Shown here piece after piece: positions 14,921 to 21,742 of a stretch of 32,550 nt of DNA (the first letter of the stretch is position 1; each line of letters opens with the position of its first letter). The notes below the pieces were generated by a model. That model was not told the DNA's origin, did not search any database, and worked only from the letters and a program-made list of their open reading frames with translations. The translations under genes were made by a program, and so were the position numbers. The DNA is from Micromonospora haikouensis. GTDB lineage: Bacteria > Actinomycetota > Actinomycetes > Mycobacteriales > Micromonosporaceae. The DNA is taken from NCBI RefSeq assembly GCF_900091595.1, contig NZ_FMCW01000050.1, positions 1 to 32,550 of the forward strand, read 5' to 3'.

Positions 14921-15547
14921 ATGCTGCTGGGTGCCGGTCAACGGATCGTGTTCATCGGGGACAGCATCACCGACTGCGGCCGGCGCGACCACGCCGCCCC
15001 CTACGGCGACGGCTACCTGAGCCTCGTCCGCGCGTTCGTCGACGCCCGGCACCCGCAGCTCGGGCTGACCTGGGTCAACCGGGGCATCGGCGGCGACACG
15101 GTGCGCGACCTCGCCGCCCGCTGGGAGGCCGACGCCGTCGCCGAGCGCCCCGACTGGCTCTGCGTGATGGTCGGCATCAACGACATCTGGCGCGGGTTCA
15201 GCCCCGGCCGGGAGGCCGAGGCCGTGCCGATCGACGAATACGAGCGCACCCTGCGCGCCCTGCTGCGCCGGGCCGTGACCACCACCGGCTGCCGCCTGGT
15301 GCTGGCCGACCCGTTCCTCATCGAGGCGGACGTCGACGAGCCGCAGCGCGCCGAGACCGACCGCTACGCGGCGGTGGTGGCCGCCGTCGCCAAGGACTTC
15401 GACGCGGTGCACGTCGCCACCCAGGCGGCCTTCGACCGGGTGCTGGCGCACAGCCCGTCGAGCCGCTGGGCCGACGACCGGGTCCACCCGGGACTGCCGG
15501 GCCACGCGGTGATCGCGGACGCCTTCCTGGCCGCCATCGGCGCCTGA
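14921..15547 (+). CDS. SGNH/GDSL-type hydrolase (esterase or lipase-like)
   Basis: The 208-residue protein shows all SGNH blocks: GDSITD with the nucleophile S15, block II NRGIGGDT (G58), block III GIND (N87) and block V DDRVHP with D186 and H189 as the remaining catalytic residues. It lacks a signal peptide, so it is probably cytoplasmic. The family includes carbohydrate deacetylases and small esterases; the substrate cannot be predicted. The ATG at 14921 follows GGAG by 8 bases and places the conserved block I at the usual distance from the N-terminus. The frame upstream is open but passes through the terminator hairpin. It is monocistronic, followed by a simple CCGGCT repeat. Confidence 0.9.
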   Translation: MLLGAGQRIVFIGDSITDCGRRDHAAPYGDGYLSLVRAFVDARHPQLGLTWVNRGIGGDTVRDLAARWEADAVAERPDWLCVMVGINDIWRGFSPGREAEAVPIDEYERTLRALLRRAVTTTGCRLVLADPFLIEADVDEPQRAETDRYAAVVAAVAKDFDAVHVATQAAFDRVLAHSPSSRWADDRVHPGLPGHAVIADAFLAAIGA

Positions 15548-15552
15548 CCCCT

Positions 15553-15600
15553 CCGGCTCCGGCTCCGGCTCCGGCCCGGCTCCGGCTCGGCTCCGGCCTC
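15553..15600. repeat. Low-complexity CCGGCT repeat
   Basis: A run of imperfect CCGGCT hexamers fills the gap between the convergent SGNH hydrolase and TPR-protein genes. It is probably slippage-generated; no function is evident. Confidence 0.6.
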
Positions 15601-15618
15601 CCCCGCCCGGCCGGGCGG

Positions 15619-17463
15619 TCAGCGGCGGCGGGTGCAGACCTGGCGGCTGCGGCCGACCGTGTCCGCCGACCACACCACCGCGACCGTGAAGCAGTAGTCG
15701 TTGGTGCGGTCCAGCCCGTGCACCAGGAAGCTCGTGGTGCCCGCCGGCAGGGTCTCGAACGCGTTCGGCTGCCGCCCGGACGGTGCCCCGGCGAGCACGA
15801 CGGGCCCGCTGGCCCCGGCCGGGTACGTCCAGCGCAGCGCGATGTTCTCCCGGTTGTCCCGCAGGCTCACCCCGCCCGGCGGGCTGCCGGGGGAGGCGGC
15901 GGCCCGGCTGCCGGACGACTTCGCGCCGGGGGACCTGCCGGACGGCTTCGCGCCGGGGGACCGGCCCGAGGGCCCCGCGCCGGACGGGTCGGGCTGCGGC
16001 GGGGCGGTCGCCGAGGGCGACGGGCCGGGCTCCGGCTCGGTGCCGCCGACGCGGGCCACCCCGGCGACCACCGCCGCCGTGCCCAGCACCACCACGGTCA
16101 CCCCGGCGAGCACCACGAGCGGGGTGAGCCGGCGCGGCGGGGGCGCGGGCGGGCGGGGGACCAGCACCGGGAGCAGCCGGGCGCGGTCCTGCGCGGGCGG
16201 GGGCGGGCCCACGGCGCGTACCCCGGCGGGGGCGTCCGAGCCCGTGCCCGCGAGGCCGAGCACCGCGGGCGGCACGGGGCCCTCCGCCGGCCGGGCCGGC
16301 TCCTGCGGCCACCGGTCGTCCCGCTCGGCGTGGGTCGGCCGCGGATCGGCGTACGCCGGGTCGGGGCGGGCGTGCTGCCGGATCCACGGGTCGTCGTCGG
16401 CCCAGGGCCCGGCCTCCCCGCCCGCCCAGCGGTCGTCGTCCGGGGGGAGCCGGGGGGCGGGCACCACGGGCGGGGCGGGCTGTTCCTCCGCCGCCCACGA
16501 CTCCTCCGCCGACCACGACTCCTGCGCCGGCCACGCCGACCGGTACGCCGGGGCGTCGTCGTCGCTCGGGTGCGGCTCCTCGTAGGACGGCCACGTGGTG
16601 GTGGGGCGGGGCTCCTCCCGGGGCGGCCACGCCGGCTCGTACGTCGGGGGACCCTCGGCGGCCGTCGCCTCGCGGGCCGCCGGCACCGTGGGCGCGACGG
16701 GCACCTCGGGCTCGGGGGCGGGGGCCTCCCGCTCGGCGGCGGGCGCGCGCCCGCAGACGTGGTCCGGGTTGGCGGCGGCGCGGGCCAGGGCCGCCACCTG
16801 TGCGGCGAGCGGGTCGTCGGCGGCGAGGTGCTGCCGGCACAGCTCCCGGGCCAGGGTCAGGGTGTCGTGGGAGTCGGCGAACTCCCCGCAGTCGCGCTGC
16901 ATCGACCCGAGCCGGGCCAGCATCTTGATGCCGCTGGGGTGCCCGTCGCCGTAGACCTCGCGGTGCAGCTCCCAGGCGTCCTGGAGGCGTTCGCGGGCCA
17001 CCTCGCACTGGCCCCGCGCGTATTCCACCGTGGCCAGGTCGGCGTGGGCGGCCAGCACCCGCAGCGACTCGGGCCCGTCGGACGCGGTCAACTCGATGAT
17101 GACGTCGGAGTAGAGCCGGGCGGCGCGGGCGTAGCTGCCGACCCGGTGCAGCACCGCCGCGAGGGTGGCCGCCGCCGCCACGGTGCGCGGATCGTCGCGG
17201 CCGTGCAGCCGGGTCGCCGCCGCGTACGCGAAGGCGGCCCAGCCGCGCGCGGAGTGCGGCTCGCCCAGCGCTACCAGCACGCGGGCCTGGAGGCCGGCGG
17301 CTTCGGCCAGCTCGGGCGAGGCGTGGTCGGGGCGGGGGTCGGCGTCGCTCAGCGCATCGGAGAGCAGCTGTTGCGCGCCGGCCAGGTCGCCGGCGGACAC
17401 CAGCTGGTGCGCCTGGCCGGTCAATTCACCGAAGGCGGGGGACACGCCCCATCGTGGCCGCAC
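15619..17463 (-). CDS. TPR protein with disordered linker, one membrane helix and FN3-like C-terminus
   Basis: The 614-residue protein has four recognisable parts. Residues about 8-215 are helical repeats of tetratricopeptide type (HQLVSAGDLAGAQQLL, YARAARLYSDVI, CEVARERLQDAWEL, SHDTLTLARELC). Residues about 225-430 are a Pro/Glu/Trp-rich disordered stretch. A transmembrane helix follows (LTPLVVLAGVTVVVLGTAAVVAG). After a Pro/Ser/Gly-rich spacer with two copies of SGRSPGAK, a fibronectin type III-like domain closes the protein (ENIALRWTYPAG, GLDRTNDYCFTVAVVW). This suggests a signalling or scaffold protein with a cytoplasmic TPR part and an external FN3-like domain. The GTG at 17463 lacks a Shine-Dalgarno; the GTG at 17445 is an alternative. 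The function is unknown. Confidence 0.8.
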   Translation of the reverse strand: MRPRWGVSPAFGELTGQAHQLVSAGDLAGAQQLLSDALSDADPRPDHASPELAEAAGLQARVLVALGEPHSARGWAAFAYAAATRLHGRDDPRTVAAAATLAAVLHRVGSYARAARLYSDVIIELTASDGPESLRVLAAHADLATVEYARGQCEVARERLQDAWELHREVYGDGHPSGIKMLARLGSMQRDCGEFADSHDTLTLARELCRQHLAADDPLAAQVAALARAAANPDHVCGRAPAAEREAPAPEPEVPVAPTVPAAREATAAEGPPTYEPAWPPREEPRPTTTWPSYEEPHPSDDDAPAYRSAWPAQESWSAEESWAAEEQPAPPVVPAPRLPPDDDRWAGGEAGPWADDDPWIRQHARPDPAYADPRPTHAERDDRWPQEPARPAEGPVPPAVLGLAGTGSDAPAGVRAVGPPPPAQDRARLLPVLVPRPPAPPPRRLTPLVVLAGVTVVVLGTAAVVAGVARVGGTEPEPGPSPSATAPPQPDPSGAGPSGRSPGAKPSGRSPGAKSSGSRAAASPGSPPGGVSLRDNRENIALRWTYPAGASGPVVLAGAPSGRQPNAFETLPAGTTSFLVHGLDRTNDYCFTVAVVWSADTVGRSRQVCTRRR

Positions 17464-17502
17464 CGCGACAATAAGTACAACCCCCCGACGATCGCGATTC
17501 GG

Positions 17503-17955
17503 TCATCCTTCGGTCAGGTGGTCCAGCATCGTCTCGCTGATCCGGTGCAACTGGTCGACCTGGGCGGGGCTGAGCGCGTCGAAGAGGTGCCGGCGCACCC
17601 CCTCGACGTGGCCGGGCGCGGCGGCGGCCAGCGTGGCGAACCCGGCGTCGGTGAGCACGGCGATCTGCCCGCGCCGGTCGGTGGGGCAGTCCTCGCGCCG
17701 GATCCAGCCGGACGCCTCCAGCCGGGCGGCGGCGTGCGAGAGCCGGCTGCGGGATGAGCCGGTGGCGTCGGCCAGGTCGCTCATCCGCAGCCGCCGGTCG
17801 GGGGCCTCGGAGAGCCGGACCAGGATCTCGTAGTAGGCGTGCGGCATGCCGGCGTCGCGCTGCAGCTCGCGGTCGAGCTTCTCCATCAGCGCCCGCGAGG
17901 CGGCCAGGTACGCCCGCCAGGTGCGCTGCTCGTCGGGGTTCAGCCAGCGGGTCAT
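17503..17955 (-). CDS. MarR-family transcriptional regulator
   Basis: The 150-residue protein has a MarR winged helix-turn-helix: YYEILVRLSEAPDRRLRMSDLA, SSRSRLSHAAARLEASGWI, then the wing RREDCPTDRRGQIAVLTDAG and dimerisation helices at both ends. The start MTRWLNPDEQ at 17955 is preferred because a -10 (TATGAT, 17968-17963) lies 7 bases upstream, giving a leaderless mRNA; the upstream in-frame ATG at 17967 sits inside that -10. A palindrome shared with the divergent VOC gene makes autoregulation and control of that gene very likely. The ligand is unknown. Confidence 0.9.
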   Translation of the reverse strand: MTRWLNPDEQRTWRAYLAASRALMEKLDRELQRDAGMPHAYYEILVRLSEAPDRRLRMSDLADATGSSRSRLSHAAARLEASGWIRREDCPTDRRGQIAVLTDAGFATLAAAAPGHVEGVRRHLFDALSPAQVDQLHRISETMLDHLTEG

Positions 17956-17962
17956 GACCACC

Positions 17963-18007
17963 ATCATACGGGCTATTGTTGAGCGCTCAACTAAATCGCG
18001 CTAGGGT
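17963..18007. promoter_or_regulatory. Divergent promoters sharing a MarR-type operator
   Basis: GTTGAGCGCTCAAC (17978-17991) is a perfect 14-bp palindrome. Its right-hand reading supplies the plus-strand -35 TTGAGC (17979-17984), 17 bases before TAGGGT (18002-18007), which is 6 bases before the ATG at 18014. Its complement supplies the minus-strand -35 (17990-17985), 16 bases before TATGAT (17968-17963), 7 bases before the MarR ATG. One bound dimer would block both promoters. Confidence 0.75.
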
Positions 18008-18013
18008 GGGGTC

Positions 18014-18535
18014 ATGGGAATCCACCGCCTCAACCACGCCGTCCTCTACGTCAGCGACCTGGAGCGCAGCGTCGCCTTCTACCGCGACGTCCTCGGCTTC
18101 CGGGCCATCCCGATGACCCCGGACGGGTTCCGGGGCGCCGCGTTCCTCCAGGCCCCCGGCTCCACCAACGACCACGACCTCGGCCTGTTCGAGATCGGCC
18201 GGGCCGCCGGGCGCTCCACCGCCGGCCGGGCCACCGTCGGCCTCTACCACCTGGCCTGGGAGGTCGACACCCTCGACGAGCTGGCCGTCACCGCCCAGCG
18301 GCTCGCCGCCGCGGGTGCCCTGGCCGGCAGCTCCGACCACGGCACCACCAAGAGCCTCTACGGCAAGGACCCCGACGGGCTGGAGTTCGAGATCGTCTGG
18401 CTGGTGCCGGCCGACCTGCTCGACGATGCCGCGCTCACCGCCCGCAAGCGGATCGGCCGCCTCGACCTCGACCGCGAGCGGCAGCGCTACGGCGGGCAGA
18501 CCCGGGGCGGCGTCGGGATTTCTGTCCCGGCCTGA
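18014..18535 (+). CDS. VOC-family metalloprotein (catechol 2,3-dioxygenase/glyoxalase-like)
   Basis: The 173-residue protein has two paired beta-alpha-beta-beta-beta modules of the vicinal oxygen chelate fold. Metal ligands expected from the family are visible: H8 (LNHAVLYVSDL), H79 (LYHLAWEVDT) and E126 (DPDGLEFEIVW). Segments VAFYRDVLGF and STNDHDLGLFEI match dioxygenase-like VOC members. The substrate cannot be told; related proteins act on catechols, methylglyoxal adducts or bind drugs. The gene appears leaderless and shares an operator with the divergent MarR gene, which suggests induction by an aromatic or toxic compound. That last point is inference. Confidence 0.88.
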   Translation: MGIHRLNHAVLYVSDLERSVAFYRDVLGFRAIPMTPDGFRGAAFLQAPGSTNDHDLGLFEIGRAAGRSTAGRATVGLYHLAWEVDTLDELAVTAQRLAAAGALAGSSDHGTTKSLYGKDPDGLEFEIVWLVPADLLDDAALTARKRIGRLDLDRERQRYGGQTRGGVGISVPA

Positions 18536-18596
18536 CCGCCGCGCCGACACCGGGATCGCCGCACCCGCGCGGCGGGCGGTGCGGTAGAACGGCAGG

Positions 18597-19514
18597 ATGC
18601 CGACCGACGCCGTCCTCCGCGAGCTGCTCGTCCGACAGCTCGACGCCTGGTTGCCCGCAGCGCTGCACCGCGCACGGCGGGCCACCCTCGCCCTGGCGTA
18701 CGCCGGGACCGACGCCGGTGGCGCGGACGCCGCGCTGCGGGTGGTGGGGGAGCACGCCGACCGGCTGCGCGGGTTCCGGCTGACCGTCCTCGTGCTCGCC
18801 GAGGGCGACGAGACCCTCCCGGCCCGCCTCGGCGCGGTCGAGTCGACGCTGCCCGCCGAGGTGGCCGTGCACGTGGTGCCCGGCGACCCGGCTCGGCTGC
18901 CCGTGGCCCTGAAGGCGGCCGGCGCGGCCGGCGCGCCGCTGCTGACCCTGGCCCATGGCGCGGCACCGACGCCGGCGCTGCTGGCCGCCGCCCGGTCCGG
19001 CCGCCCCGCCGACCTGCTGCTGGTCACCGCGCCCGACGCGCCCCTGCGGCCGGCGCTGGACGCCGCCGGCTTCCCGCTGGTGACCGAGGTCGACCTGCTC
19101 ACCGCGCCGACCCCGCCGGGCTCCGCTGGCGACGAGGGGCTGCGGCTGGCGTTCGCGACCGGGTCGGACCGCAGCCTCCAGGCGTTCAAGGACGCCCTGT
19201 GGGCGGCCGACGGGCCCACCGGCGTCCGCTACCGCGACCCGGCCGACCCGCAGGGGCGGGCTGTCGACATCGGGCCGGAGGCGGACCCGGGGCCGCTGGG
19301 CCGGGAACTCCTGGCCGAGCTGGCCCGTGGCCCCCGCACGGTGACCGAGCTGCGCCGGTTCGCCCTCACCTCGACCGTCTACCGGGCGGCGGACGCCAAC
19401 CGGGCCGTGGCCGACCTGCTCGACACGGGCGCGGTGGCCCGCGACCCGGAGCACGGCAAGCTCGGCGGGGACGTGCTGATCAGCGCCGTCCGGCCTGGCG
19501 GGCCAGCTGCCTGA
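18597..19514 (+). CDS. Hypothetical protein with possible C-terminal winged helix
   Basis: The 305-residue cytoplasmic protein is Ala/Leu-rich. Residues 1-170 read as an alternating alpha/beta domain (ATLALAYAGTDAGGADAALRV, LTVLVLAEGD, APLLTLAHGAAPTPALL, DLLLVTAPDAP). Residues about 185-300 contain LRLAFATGSDRSLQAFKDALW and a probable winged helix (LLAELARGPRTVTELRRFAL, RAVADLLDTGAVARDPE). I do not recognise a family. The ATG at 18597 follows GCAGG and lies 6 bases after TAGAAC, a possible -10, so it could be leaderless. Its last 35 bases overlap the end of the convergent ion-channel gene. Confidence 0.75.
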   Translation: MPTDAVLRELLVRQLDAWLPAALHRARRATLALAYAGTDAGGADAALRVVGEHADRLRGFRLTVLVLAEGDETLPARLGAVESTLPAEVAVHVVPGDPARLPVALKAAGAAGAPLLTLAHGAAPTPALLAAARSGRPADLLLVTAPDAPLRPALDAAGFPLVTEVDLLTAPTPPGSAGDEGLRLAFATGSDRSLQAFKDALWAADGPTGVRYRDPADPQGRAVDIGPEADPGPLGRELLAELARGPRTVTELRRFALTSTVYRAADANRAVADLLDTGAVARDPEHGKLGGDVLISAVRPGGPAA

Positions 19515-20025
19515 CCACGATGGACACCCCCGTGGTGACCACGCCGATGGTGAAGACCATCTGCACGCAGACCGCGACCCGGGCGAACTGGCCCTGCGCG
19601 TGCACGTCGCCGTAGCCGACCGTGGTGAGGGTGGCCAGCGTGAAATAGAGCGCGTCGATCCGGGTGGTCAGGTTGACGAACTCGCCCGGGGCGCTGCGGG
19701 CGATCACGTAGTCGGCCAGGGCGAACGCGAGCAGGCCCCCGATCAGGGCTACCGCGAGTTGCAGCAGCGAGCGGACCTGCACCTGCTCGGGGTCGTCGGC
19801 CACGGCGAGCTGCCGGCGCACCAGGTGGGTGACCAGCCACGCGTCGACGGCCACCAACGCGACCGTGGCGACGCTGCGCGCGGCCAGCCGCAGCCCGTTC
19901 GGGTCCTGCTCGACGGGCACCACGAAGTAGGCACCCAGCAGCAGGAGGGACGCCAACGTCGCCACCCGGCGCTGGCGTCGCGGCGAGTCTTCCCCCGTGC
20001 GTTCCGGTGCCCCGTCCCCCGTCAT
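19480..20025 (-). CDS. Two-pore-helix K+ channel-like membrane protein
   Basis: The 181-residue protein has four hydrophobic segments (about 22-38, 50-69, 87-108, 150-172). Before the last comes a pore helix with the potassium selectivity filter TLTTVGYGD (residues 132-140). This is an Ion_trans_2-type potassium channel. No RCK/TrkA regulatory domain follows; the protein ends with a short basic tail (VRQLARQAGRR). The ATG at 20025 gives a natural cytoplasmic N-terminus (MTGDGAPERTGEDSPRRQRR); the frame extends upstream to 20145 through a terminator hairpin and is unlikely to be coding there. It is convergent with the preceding hypothetical gene, with a 35-base overlap. Confidence 0.88.
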   Translation of the reverse strand: MTGDGAPERTGEDSPRRQRRVATLASLLLLGAYFVVPVEQDPNGLRLAARSVATVALVAVDAWLVTHLVRRQLAVADDPEQVQVRSLLQLAVALIGGLLAFALADYVIARSAPGEFVNLTTRIDALYFTLATLTTVGYGDVHAQGQFARVAVCVQMVFTIGVVTTGVSIVVRQLARQAGRR

Positions 20026-20117
20026 GCGGCGATTCTCCGCCGCCTTTCCGGGCCCCGGCGGCGATTCGGCCAACCCGGGCCGCCCGTCGGCCGGCGGGGT
20101 GCGGGGGGTCAGACACG

Positions 20118-20152
20118 GAACGGGGTGCCGGTGGTCCACCGGCACCCCGTTT
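20118..20152. terminator. Terminator after the DUF4236 gene
   Basis: Arms 20120-20134 and 20136-20150 form a 15-bp perfect inverted repeat, extended outward by an A-T and a G-T pair. It starts 13 bases beyond the DUF4236 stop on the minus strand and lies before the K+ channel gene, so it separates their transcripts. Confidence 0.75.
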
Positions 20153-20164
20153 GACCCCGGGACG

Positions 20165-20344
20165 TCACGCCCGGGACTTGTCCTGCTTCCACGACAGCGG
20201 GCCGGGCAGGTCGACGCGGTGCGCCTTGGCGCGGGAGTTCCACGACCAGCGGCCGATCTTGATGCTCCAGGACGAGAACCCGTTCTCGGTGAAGTTCAGG
20301 ATGATCGGGCCGTACTTCTTGCGCTTGCGGAACATCAGACCCAT
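20165..20344 (-). CDS. DUF4236-type small protein
   Basis: The 59-residue protein opens MGLMFRKRKKYGPIILNF and continues TENGFSSWSIKIGRWSWN, the pattern of DUF4236 (basic start, LNF/LNLS-type strand, glycine-rich strand). The function of this family is unknown. The C-terminus departs from the usual Gly-rich ending (RVDLPGPLSWKQDKSRA). The ATG at 20344 has AAGGGAG 6 bases upstream, which is convincing. It is monocistronic with its own terminator. Confidence 0.8.
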   Translation of the reverse strand: MGLMFRKRKKYGPIILNFTENGFSSWSIKIGRWSWNSRAKAHRVDLPGPLSWKQDKSRA

Positions 20345-20596
20345 CGCAGGCTCCCTTCGTGACCTTCCCTGCCGTGTCGGACTCGAACATGCCCGCAACG
20401 CCGATCCGGGAAACCCACGTCTGTCCGCACTGGACGCCGCCGCAGGACCCGGCCCGATCGGGAATCCCTAGTCAACAGATGGGCGTTCGGATCTTGTTTG
20501 CGCTGCATGAAACGGATTCACGAGCGAGAAGCGACGCGCATCTCATCCTGTGGTAGGGCGTTGACCGGTCGCCGGAGGCGGCGGCACCATGGGGTC
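20345..20596. other. Intergenic region without a recognisable gene
   Basis: Together with the following short leader this 317-base gap separates the divergent DUF4236 and flavin reductase genes. It includes a patch richer in A/T (20465-20525) that may hold the DUF4236 promoter; TTGACT reads on the minus strand at 20475-20470 but no good -10 at the right distance is seen. Confidence 0.5.
20561..20590 (+). promoter_or_regulatory. Promoter of the flavin reductase gene and its leader ORF
   Basis: TTGACC (20561-20566), 18 bases, CACCAT (20585-20590). The predicted start coincides with the ATG at 20597, so the transcript would begin with the short leader ORF. The -10 is weak. Confidence 0.4.
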
Positions 20597-20665
20597 ATGG
20601 CGCAGCGGGACGGGCTCTTTGGCGGGCACGCCGACCGGCGGCGTCCCGCGCGGCGGCCGACATGA
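20597..20665 (+). CDS. Possible 22-residue leader peptide
   Basis: An ATG at 20597 opens a 22-codon frame reading MAQRDGLFGGHADRRRPARR and two more residues. Its TGA overlaps the ATG of the flavin reductase gene (ATGA). The position relative to the -10 suggests a leaderless start, and the overlap suggests translational coupling. The Arg-rich end could make it sensitive to translation rate. It may be a chance frame. Confidence 0.35.
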   Translation: MAQRDGLFGGHADRRRPARRPT

Positions 20666-21201
20666 CCACCGTGGACGGGCCCGCGACCGGGCCCACCGAG
20701 CTGCGGCCGGTCGACACCGACCTGCTCCGGGCCCTCCTGCACCCGCAGGCGGCCACGGTCGCCGTGGTCACCACGCCCGGCCGCCCCGCCCGCCGGGGCC
20801 GGCCCGCGCTGTCCCCGGCCGCGTTCACGGCGACCTCGTTCACCGCCGTGTCGCTGGAGCCGCCACTGGTCTCGTTCTGCCTGGGCACGGCGTCGTCGAG
20901 CTGGCCCGCCGTCGCCCGCGCCGAGCACGTGGCCGTGCACCTGCTCGCCGCCGGCCAGCAGGGCGTGGCCCGCGCCCTCGCCGCCGGTGGCCCCGACCGG
21001 TCCGCCGCGTGCCCCGGCTGGTCACCCGGCCCGTTCGGGGTGCCGCTGGTCGACGGCGCGCTCGCGGTGCTGCTCTGCCGCGTCGCCCACCGGGTGCCGG
21101 CGGGCGACCACGCCGTCGTCATCGCCACGCCGCTCGCCCTCGGCGCGGGGCGGGACGGCGCCCCGCCCGTGCACCACCGGGGCGCGTTCAGCGCGGCGTG
21201 A
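20662..21201 (+). CDS. Flavin reductase-like FMN-binding protein
   Basis: The 179-residue protein is a split-barrel flavin reductase domain (HpaC/RutF-like). Visible family features are ATVAVVTTPG near the start, then the conserved AAFTATSFTAVSLEPPLVSFCLG, AEHVAVHLLA and a C-terminal CRVAHRVPAGDHAVVIATPLAL, where the usual GDH motif is present. Such proteins supply reduced flavin to a partner monooxygenase using NAD(P)H, or serve as F420/FMN oxidoreductases. No partner oxygenase is adjacent. No clear Shine-Dalgarno precedes the ATG; translation may be coupled to the 22-codon leader. The 3' end is duplicated in tandem just after the stop. Confidence 0.85.
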   Translation: MTTVDGPATGPTELRPVDTDLLRALLHPQAATVAVVTTPGRPARRGRPALSPAAFTATSFTAVSLEPPLVSFCLGTASSSWPAVARAEHVAVHLLAAGQQGVARALAAGGPDRSAACPGWSPGPFGVPLVDGALAVLLCRVAHRVPAGDHAVVIATPLALGAGRDGAPPVHHRGAFSAA

Positions 21202-21262
21202 CCCCGCCGGCGCGCCGGTGGTGCGCCAGCCGGGCGCGTTCAGCGCGGTCCGACCCCGCCGG
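21157..21262. repeat. Tandem duplication of about 52 bp at the end of the flavin reductase gene
   Basis: Bases 21157-21210 recur at 21209-21262 with scattered mismatches; both copies share GGCGCGTTCAGCGCGG and GACCCCGCCGG. The first copy holds the stop codon of the gene. The offset of 52 is not a multiple of three, so the second copy is not an in-frame extension. Confidence 0.7.
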
Positions 21263-21265
21263 GGG

Positions 21266-21721
21266 TCAGCGGGGCTCCCACGCGTCGGGCCGGGCGATCA
21301 GCCGCCGCACGTGGCCCGGCAGCCGACCGCTGGCCATCTCCGCCAGGCTCACCTCGTCGACCACCTGCCGCACCGCCGCCCGCACGGCCACCCAGAGCCG
21401 GGGCAGGTTCTCCGCCGCCCCGTCGTAGCTGGTCTCCTCGGGCCGCATGCCCCGCACCCCGGCCAGCGGGCCGTCGACCGCGCGCAGGATCGCCCCTATC
21501 GTGATCTCCTTCGGTGGCCGGGCCAGCGTGTAGCCGCCCTCGGCGCCCCGCTGGGCCCGGACCAGCCCGGCCCGGCGCAGGTCCGCCAGGACCGCCTCCA
21601 GGAACTTGCGGGGCATGTCCTGCTCCGCCGCGATGGCCTGGGTCGACAGCAGGGAAGGGTACGCGGTGGCCAAGCTCAGGGCCGCCCGTACCGCGTAGTC
21701 GCCGCGCGCGGAGATCTGCAC
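21266..21721 (-). CDS. Rrf2-family transcriptional regulator lacking Fe-S cysteines
   Basis: The 151-residue protein has the Rrf2 winged helix: MQISARGDYAVRAALSLA, LLSTQAIAAEQDMPRKFLEAVL, LRRAGLVRAQRGAEGGYTLARP and ITIGAILRAVDGPLA, followed by a long dimerisation helix (LWVAVRAAVRQVVDEV). It contains no cysteine at all, so it cannot carry an Fe-S cluster like IscR, NsrR or RsrR; it may sense a small molecule, as CymR-type members do. The GTG at 21721 lies just after CATGAT, a possible -10, so the transcript may be leaderless. It is convergent with the flavin reductase gene. Confidence 0.9.
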   Translation of the reverse strand: MQISARGDYAVRAALSLATAYPSLLSTQAIAAEQDMPRKFLEAVLADLRRAGLVRAQRGAEGGYTLARPPKEITIGAILRAVDGPLAGVRGMRPEETSYDGAAENLPRLWVAVRAAVRQVVDEVSLAEMASGRLPGHVRRLIARPDAWEPR

Positions 21722-21742
21722 CCACTCATCATGCCCGCCCTG

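Noticed and set aside
15718..17757. A 679-codon open frame on the plus strand
   Set aside because: Antisense to the TPR protein and MarR genes; repetitive Gly/Arg/Val composition only.
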